A stretch of DNA of 11,789 nt from Chitinophaga pinensis. Its GTDB lineage: Bacteria; Bacteroidota; Bacteroidia; UKL13-3. The notes below the pieces were generated by a model. It was given only the letters and a program-made list of their open reading frames with translations, was not told the origin of the DNA and did not search any database. The stretch is taken from positions 1 through 11,789 of the forward strand of contig CALPIR020000059.1 in assembly GCA_943323675.2 (NCBI GenBank). The letters run 5' to 3'. Every line of letters begins with the position of its first letter. Position 1 is the stretch's first letter. A program made the translations under genes and the position numbers. Of the stretch, positions 7,871-11,789 are shown one piece after another.

Positions 7871-8042
7871 GCTCTGCGTGCTCTCTTTTTTAGCGACAAT
7901 GCTCAAATCTACGCAAGACTATTTGCAAAACTTATAAATTCCGCTACTCCGGAACCTGCGTTAAATTTTTCTGAATAGGCTGTTAACCGCTGACAGGGTT
8001 GTTTTGATGTTTGTCGGTTAGTTTTATGGCTGAGTATTACGC

Positions 8043-8070
8043 TGATTTTTTGGTTAAACCCCAAAAATCA
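8043..8070. repeat. Inverted repeat downstream of the T9SS protein terminator
   Basis: TGATTTTT (8043-8050) is complementary to AAAAATCA (8063-8070), extendable by a GG/CC pair past a bulged T. No T-run follows on either strand. It may be a secondary stop or a hairpin at the right flank of repeat A. Confidence 0.35.
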
Positions 8071-8074
8071 ACAC

Positions 8075-8111
8075 AAAAAAAATCCCGCAACATTTACTGT
8101 TACGGGATTTT
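8075..8111 (-). terminator. Intrinsic terminator of the T9SS cargo gene
   Basis: On the minus strand AAAATCCCGTAACA (8111-8098) and TGTTGCGGGATTTT (8092-8079) form a 14-bp stem with a single G-T wobble and a 5-nt loop. An uninterrupted run of T (8082-8075) follows. The stem begins 18 bp after the TAA stop of the upstream gene. This is a textbook rho-independent structure. Confidence 0.93.
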
Positions 8112-8129
8112 AAATATGGTGATGTAAAA

Positions 8130-9440
8130 TTATCTCTTTACAATACGTTGTGTTGTAACCTCTGTACCGTTAGTTATGCGTATAAAATAAATACCTAATG
8201 GTAATGCATCTGTATCTAATGTTAACGTGTTTTCACCTTTGTTTACAATCAAGTTTGTGTTTTGGTGTGTCTTGCCTAACATGTCAATTATTTGCACATT
8301 AGCACTTCCTTCAATTAAACTGTTATACTTAATAATAAGATTTGTGTTAAAAGGGTTTGGTGTAGTAATCACATCATTGGTTTTAACCACCTCTACATTT
8401 ACACAAGTTACTTTAGAATAAGTATTAGCACCATCAAAGTCAATTTGTTTTATACGATAACAAAGGCTACCAGATGTGCCTGGCATATCAGTATAACTAT
8501 ATGATTTGCTAATGTTGCTATTGCCAGCGCCTTTAATAAATGCTACCGCTTGGTATTTGGCACCATTAACACTACGCTGTAATTCAAAGCCTTTATTATT
8601 GCTTTCGCTTGCAGTAACCCATTTAAGGTTTACAACGTTATCTAATTTACTAGATGTAAATGATTTAAATTGTACAGGTAAAGCGGTACTTGACCAAGAA
8701 CTTGCAAACTTAATACCATCAACTTTTAGAGTAGGGGCATTAGTTGCACTACCTTGTCTTAAAAATAGTCTACCTAGTGTAGTTGCGTCAGCATTTCCAG
8801 CTCCAATTGCTCCTAGATTTTGAACTGTAGCATTTGCTGGTTCCGTAGCAGGAATACCTGCTGATAACATGAATACTTTTACTGAGTCATCATTTGTACC
8901 AGCGTTGAATTGATATTTAATAACGGCTAAATATGTGTAGTTGAAAAAGAATGAGTCGTTACTGTATGTAGCAGCTTCTAATGCTCCAACAGAACTCTTG
9001 CTTATTCCAACCCTAAAAAATCCTGTTGGGCTTAATTTAATGAAAAAACGAGCAAAGAAAGTGGTCGCACTTGTGTTCGGCAGCATGCCAAAAACATAAT
9101 CTCCAGCTGCCTGTGCTGCTGAAACATTTAGCATAAAAGTTGCATATGCATTTCCCGAAGTAAGACTAGTTGACGCATCTTTATATATATCCTGACCAGT
9201 AGTTGTTAGTGAAGTGGCATTGCCAATTCCTGATCCAGAATATCCTGGATAAGATAGCCCTGGCGAAACAGCTGTTAAATAGTTAGTTGTACCTCCACTT
9301 GAAATTAACCACCCTTTTGAAGGACTTACAGAAGCTATGGTGTCTCCTACAGTATAGTTGAAATCTTCGTTCAAAATTGTCTGAGCATTGATATTAATTA
9401 CCAAAACATACAAAAGAGCCGATAGTAATAGTTTTTTCAT
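8130..9440 (-). CDS. Secreted protein with T9SS type A sorting domain, function unknown
   Basis: This 436-residue exported protein begins with a signal peptide (about 1-19, core LLLSALLYVLVININA). An N-terminal region of about 20-250 is rich in Gly, Ser, Thr, Ala and Asn and looks like an all-beta, possibly concanavalin-type fold (TILNEDFNYTVGDTI at its start); I recognise no catalytic motif in it. Residues 254-354 are a fibronectin-like linker seen in many T9SS cargo proteins (LPVQFKSF, LKWVTASESNNKGFELQRS, CYRIKQIDFDG). Residues about 355-436 are a type A sorting domain (TPNPF, then LPLGIYFIRI, ending RIVKR). The product should be delivered to or across the outer membrane by the type IX system. 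The gene is monocistronic, with its own promoter upstream and a strong terminator downstream. It could be an adhesin, a carbohydrate-binding protein or a structural surface protein; the sequence does not decide. Confidence 0.9.
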   Translation of the reverse strand: MKKLLLSALLYVLVININAQTILNEDFNYTVGDTIASVSPSKGWLISSGGTTNYLTAVSPGLSYPGYSGSGIGNATSLTTTGQDIYKDASTSLTSGNAYATFMLNVSAAQAAGDYVFGMLPNTSATTFFARFFIKLSPTGFFRVGISKSSVGALEAATYSNDSFFFNYTYLAVIKYQFNAGTNDDSVKVFMLSAGIPATEPANATVQNLGAIGAGNADATTLGRLFLRQGSATNAPTLKVDGIKFASSWSSTALPVQFKSFTSSKLDNVVNLKWVTASESNNKGFELQRSVNGAKYQAVAFIKGAGNSNISKSYSYTDMPGTSGSLCYRIKQIDFDGANTYSKVTCVNVEVVKTNDVITTPNPFNTNLIIKYNSLIEGSANVQIIDMLGKTHQNTNLIVNKGENTLTLDTDALPLGIYFIRITNGTEVTTQRIVKR

Positions 9441-9458
9441 ATTTTAAATTTTATAACA

Positions 9459-9489
9459 CAAAAGTAATAATTATACCTAAAGTACCAAG
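9459..9489 (-). promoter_or_regulatory. Bacteroidota-type promoter of the T9SS cargo gene
   Basis: On the minus strand CTTG (9489-9486) is followed by exactly 19 bp and TACTTTTG (9466-9459). This matches the Bacteroidota primary sigma consensus (-33 TTTG-like, -7 TAnnTTTG). The predicted transcript would have a leader of about 10-15 nt before the ATG at 9440. Confidence 0.72.
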
Positions 9490-9533
9490 TGAACAAATAG
9501 TTAAATTATTTTTTACGGTTTAGCTCGGCTAAT

Positions 9534-10583
9534 TTAGTTGGCTGAGCCCTTTTTTAGTGTAAAACCAAATGTGGTGCCTTGCCCAATAGTACTGCGTACA
9601 TTAACGGTTTGTTGATGGGCTTCAATGATATGTTTAACAATTGCCAAGCCTAGACCCGTACCTCCAGCACCACTTTCTCTTGTCCTGCTTCTATCAACTC
9701 GGTAAAAACGTTCGAAAATGCGAGGTAAATGATCTTGTGATATTCCTTCTCCATTATCTCCAATCTCAATTAAAATATTTTCATCCATATCATAATAGGC
9801 TGCTGTGGTGGTTCCCAACTCTTTGCCGTATTTAATTGAATTATTTACTAAGTTTAAAACGACCTGCCTGATGCGATACCTATCACCATAAACCCAAAAT
9901 GGTTTATTACAACCTTCTTTAATAATCAAACTAATACCGCGTTCTTTAGCCCTCACTTCTAATTGTTCGTATACATCTTTCACCAAAGCATTCATATCAA
10001 AACGCTCCATTTCCATCAATAATTCGCCACTTTCTAGTTGCGATATGGCTAATAAATCGGCTACTAAATCGCTTAACCTATCTGCACTTTTAGCAGCTTT
10101 TCTTAAAAATCTAACGTTAACATCTGGGTCATCAATGGCACCGTCAATTAGCGTATGTATATAGCCTTGTATATTAAAAATTGGGGTTTTTAATTCATGA
10201 CTCACATTACCTAGAAACTCTTTACGGAAATCAGCCAATCTTTTTAGCTCTTCCATCTGCTGCTTTTGGTCGCGTGCCCAACTGATTACCTCCTTATTCA
10301 TTTTGGAAATAGGATCGTTTAATAAGCTGTATTTACTTAGCTGGGCATCGTATTTCTGTGTTTTTAAGCTATGTATGGTTTTGTAAATGAGTTTGATTTT
10401 ACGGTAAATGAAATACTCTATGCTGTAAAAAAACAACAAAAAGCTTGCTGTAAATGTTAGCATAAGTATAATAAGTGCTTGCTTGGTATCATTGTTCATC
10501 AAATAATTTGACGATGCCAACAATAAAGAGAGCACAGCTGCAACAAAAACGGTTATGTATAGCGGTTTCGGGTTTCTAATCAT
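9534..10583 (-). CDS. PhoR-like sensor histidine kinase with almost no extracytoplasmic loop
   Basis: This 349-residue inner-membrane kinase has two adjacent N-terminal helices (about 7-27 and 36-57) joined by a loop of roughly ten residues (NNDTKQA). A linker or degenerate HAMP/signalling helix follows (about 58-118). The HisKA domain has the phosphoacceptor H129 in NVSHELKTPIFNIQGY. The ATPase domain has an N box (LNLVNNSIKYG, 243-253), G1 (DNGEG, 276-280), F box (FERFYRVD, 290-297) and G2 (GTGLGLAI, 308-315). All catalytic motifs look intact. The H-box region closely resembles the PhoR-type kinases common in Bacteroidota. With so little periplasmic sequence it probably senses within the membrane or through a partner protein. 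It overlaps the response regulator by ATGA and is co-transcribed and probably co-translated with it. I recognise no PAS domain, unlike E. coli PhoR. Confidence 0.95.
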   Translation of the reverse strand: MIRNPKPLYITVFVAAVLSLLLASSNYLMNNDTKQALIILMLTFTASFLLFFYSIEYFIYRKIKLIYKTIHSLKTQKYDAQLSKYSLLNDPISKMNKEVISWARDQKQQMEELKRLADFRKEFLGNVSHELKTPIFNIQGYIHTLIDGAIDDPDVNVRFLRKAAKSADRLSDLVADLLAISQLESGELLMEMERFDMNALVKDVYEQLEVRAKERGISLIIKEGCNKPFWVYGDRYRIRQVVLNLVNNSIKYGKELGTTTAAYYDMDENILIEIGDNGEGISQDHLPRIFERFYRVDRSRTRESGAGGTGLGLAIVKHIIEAHQQTVNVRSTIGQGTTFGFTLKKGSAN

Positions 10584-11278
10584 AATTCAAATTTATATCC
10601 AACACCTTTAACCGTGCCAATATAATCATCACCAATTTTTTCACGAAGTTTACGAATATGCACATCAATGGTTCTATCAACGACCAACACTTCGTCTCCC
10701 CAAACTTTTTCTAATATATGCTCTCGTGTAAAAACTTTACCTGGTTTACTGGCTAATAAATAAAGCAATTCAAATTCCTTACGCGCCAGTTGAATTTTGG
10801 CATCCCCTTTATAAACCAAAAAGGTTTCTCTGTCTATGATGATATCTCCTGCTGTAATTTTTTGTTCGACAACTTCTTTACTTTTTCTTCTTAAAATAGC
10901 GCTAATGCGGCTTAATAATACCCTTGGCTTAATTGGTTTTGATATGTAATCATCAGCACCAGCATTAAAACCTGCTATTTCGCTGTATTCTTCTGCTCGT
11001 GCCGTTAAAAATACTACGAAGGTTTTGTCAAAATCACGATCTGATTTAATTTGTTTACATGCTTCAATACCATCCATTACTGGCATCATCACATATAATA
11101 AAATTAAATCTGGTTTGATTTTTTTGCCTATGGTAATAGCCTCTTGGCCATTGTGCGCTAAATGTACATCATAGCCTTCTTTTTTCAGATTATACTGAAT
11201 AAATTCAAGAATGTCGTTCTCATCATCAACCACCAAAATTTTGTGCGCGTTTCCCATGTCTGAATTTTTGTGTAACAT
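10580..11278 (-). CDS. OmpR/PhoB-family response regulator with Tyr in place of the phosphoacceptor Asp
   Basis: This 232-residue regulator has a receiver domain (about 11-130) and a winged-helix DNA-binding domain (about 140-232: ARKEFELLYLLA, then VWGDEVLVVDRTIDVHIRKL, ending VKGVGYKFEL). The acidic pocket (D18, D19), the switch Thr (T92), the aromatic Y111 and the conserved K114 are all present. The phosphoacceptor position, normally DLILLDVMMP in this family, reads DLILLYVMMP: residue 62 is TAT (11095-11093), one base from GAT. Phosphorylation in the usual way should therefore be impossible, unless this is a mutation or a read error. It is the first gene of an operon with the kinase. Start choice: ATG at 11278 or an in-frame ATG at 11257 (MGNAHKILVVDDE); the second fits most homologues, the first is the longest. 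CTTAAC repeats upstream suggest autoregulation. Confidence 0.95.
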   Translation of the reverse strand: MLHKNSDMGNAHKILVVDDENDILEFIQYNLKKEGYDVHLAHNGQEAITIGKKIKPDLILLYVMMPVMDGIEACKQIKSDRDFDKTFVVFLTARAEEYSEIAGFNAGADDYISKPIKPRVLLSRISAILRRKSKEVVEQKITAGDIIIDRETFLVYKGDAKIQLARKEFELLYLLASKPGKVFTREHILEKVWGDEVLVVDRTIDVHIRKLREKIGDDYIGTVKGVGYKFEL

Positions 11279-11303
11279 TCGTTAAATGTTATAAGTTCAA
11301 TAT

Positions 11304-11329
11304 TACGGAAAAGTTAAGTTAATGTTAAG
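11304..11329 (-). promoter_or_regulatory. PHO-box-like direct repeat and possible -7 box upstream of the response regulator
   Basis: On the minus strand CTTAAC occurs at 11329-11324 and again at 11318-11313, start-to-start exactly 11 bp. That is the half-site spacing bound by PhoB-type winged-helix regulators. Two bases after the second 11-mer comes TAATATTG, one mismatch from the -7 consensus TAnnTTTG. The arrangement suggests autoregulation of the two-component operon; binding is inferred only. Confidence 0.4.
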
Positions 11330-11604
11330 TACCCTTGCGTATATTGTTTTGTATGATATAAATCTTGGTTTGCGAAAACGCCAGACGCATTCCGCATAAG
11401 TGCGGTTGAGGGATTGTTTTATGATTCGATAAAGTTATTACACGGATGTTCTCAGAGGAGACACAGTGTTTCACAAAGGTTCGCTTCGCAAGGTTTCCGC
11501 CTGCACGATTGCGCCTTGGGATGTTTGTTTTTTGCGCGTGTATCAAAACGCTGTTCAGCGAAGCTAAAGTAGTAGGTTAGAATTAACAATGCCTTCTCGA
11601 TACA

Positions 11605-11623
11605 TCCCGATATGAAATCGGGA
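11605..11623 (+). repeat. Hairpin 1 of repeat copy B
   Basis: TCCCGAT (11605-11611) pairs perfectly with ATCGGGA (11617-11623) around a 5-nt loop. The nearby CTTCTCGA (11593-11600) and CTCGAAG (11626-11632) could add an imperfect outer stem. It occupies the position of the CCCCGAG/CTCGGGG hairpin in copy A with a different sequence. Confidence 0.75.
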
Positions 11624-11682
11624 CACTCGAAGTGGCTGTATCGTTCAAACATTAATTACCTTGTTTGAGTTAATCATTCCCC

Positions 11683-11697
11683 AATGCCGCAGGCGTT
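11683..11697 (+). repeat. Hairpin 2 of repeat copy B
   Basis: AATGCC pairs with GGCGTT around a GCA loop. The stem is identical to that of copy A and the middle loop base differs. Confidence 0.55.
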
Positions 11698-11789
11698 ACT
11701 CTGCGTTCTTACTTTTTAAACGACTATGCTCTAATCTACGCAAGACTATTTGCAAAGCCTCTGCGTTAAATTTCCTAAATAGGCTATTA

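Larger units (their letters stand above)
7465..7985 (+). repeat. Dispersed non-coding repeat, copy A
   Basis: This stretch is homologous to the right edge of the window (copy B) in the same orientation. Shared blocks in order: GCGCCTTGGG (7671-7680), GGTTAGAAT (7719-7727), a G/C hairpin (7755-7770), CGAAGTrGCTGT (7801-7812), CCAATGCCGyAGGCGTT (7854-7870), CTCTGCGT, a 24-nt block identical in both copies (7906-7929), and CTGCGTTAAATTT followed by AATAGGCT near the right end. From 7801 to 7929 I count about 108 identities in 129 aligned positions by hand. Copy A also has three CGCAGAG units (7571, 7581, 7593) facing an inverted CTCTGCG (7872-7878), and an internal near-duplicate (7499-7513 and 7638-7652, 14 of 15 bases). 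It carries about 23 extra bases near 7932-7954 relative to copy B. The left boundary is approximate. No transposase is present. Confidence 0.82.
7413..8129. other. 717-bp gene-free region between lpxK and the T9SS protein gene
   Basis: It contains the likely lpxK promoter (right after 7413), dispersed repeat copy A (about 7465-7985), an inverted repeat at 8043-8070 and the terminator of the gene to the right (8075-8111). An 83-codon plus-strand frame at 7443-7694 lies inside the repeat, has no recognisable motif and is not regarded as a gene. Confidence 0.8.
11279..11789. other. Gene-free right edge: promoter region of the two-component operon and repeat copy B
   Basis: From 11279 to about 11340 this is the upstream region of the response regulator, with the CTTAAC repeats. 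The rest is repeat copy B up to the window edge. Two short minus-strand frames (11325-11546 and 11452-11652) overlap each other inside the repeat, have no motifs and are not regarded as genes. Confidence 0.75.
11371..11789 (+). repeat. Dispersed non-coding repeat, copy B (runs to or past the window edge)
   Basis: It shares the block order of copy A in the same orientation: GACGCATT (near 11384), TTCGCTTCGCAA (near 11480), GCGCCTTGGG (11511-11520), GGTTAGAAT (11575-11583), a hairpin (11605-11623), CGAAGTrGCTGT (11628-11639), CCAATGCCGCAGGCGTT (11681-11697), CTCTGCG (11699-11705 and 11759-11765), the 24-nt identical block (11733-11756), and AATAGGCT close to the last base. The left boundary is uncertain because the first 100 bp are more diverged from copy A. 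The two copies flank the T9SS gene and two-component operon as direct repeats. Confidence 0.8.

Noticed and set aside
7658..7981. 9-bp inverted repeat AGCCTATTC/GAATAGGCT as terminal inverted repeats of copy A
   Set aside because: The left arm is not present at the matching place in copy B, so it does not define the ends of the element.
9515..9555. Hairpin over the end of the kinase gene as a terminator
   Set aside because: The possible stem (GCTCAGC/GCCGAGC) has a mismatch, begins inside the coding region and lacks a following T-run.
11325..11652. Two overlapping minus-strand frames (73 and 66 codons)
   Set aside because: They overlap in different frames inside repeat copy B and resemble translated repeat rather than protein.

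Overview
The window looks like chromosomal DNA of a Bacteroidota bacterium in or near the Flavobacteriales/Chitinophagales/Sphingobacteriales. The reasons are low GC, two secreted proteins with C-terminal type IX secretion (T9SS) sorting domains (YPNPF / TPNPF starts), a propeller-type (Reg_prop/Y_Y_Y) histidine kinase, a Porin_10-like putative porin, an LpxK of the Bacteroidota type, and at least one clear Bacteroidota promoter (-33 TTG, 19 bp, -7 TAnnTTTG). All six genes are on the minus strand. I could not assign a genus.

Layout, right to left in the direction of transcription. The right edge (about 11371-11789) holds one copy (B) of a dispersed non-coding repeat. Next is a PhoB/PhoR-like two-component operon: response regulator (11278-10580) and histidine kinase (10583-9534), joined by an ATGA overlap. 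Two CTTAAC half-sites 11 bp apart lie just upstream of the regulator. A monocistronic T9SS cargo gene (9440-8130) follows, with its own promoter and a strong intrinsic terminator. About 0.7 kb without genes follows, mostly filled by a second copy (A, about 7465-7985) of the dispersed repeat. Then comes a compact three-gene operon with an envelope theme: lpxK (7412-6333), a T9SS-sorted choice-of-anchor B/LVIVD-repeat protein (6346-4931) and a putative porin (4929-3052). After a 240-bp gap with two AT-rich inverted repeats, a very large sensor kinase runs from 2811 off the left edge.

How the genes fit together. lpxK phosphorylates the lipid A precursor at the inner membrane, and its two downstream partners are exported to the outer membrane or cell surface, so the operon looks like outer-envelope biogenesis. 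The PhoB/PhoR-like pair and the propeller kinase are separate signalling modules; nothing in the window shows which genes they control.

Points most worth a second look: (1) the response regulator has tyrosine (TAT) where the phosphoacceptor aspartate should be, with the rest of the receiver pocket and the cognate kinase intact; (2) the two repeat copies share hairpins whose stems are kept while their sequence changes, plus a 24-nt identical core, which suggests a structured element; (3) the PHO-box-like direct repeats upstream of the regulator; (4) the propeller kinase has no ATG before its first propeller motif and seems to start at TTG.
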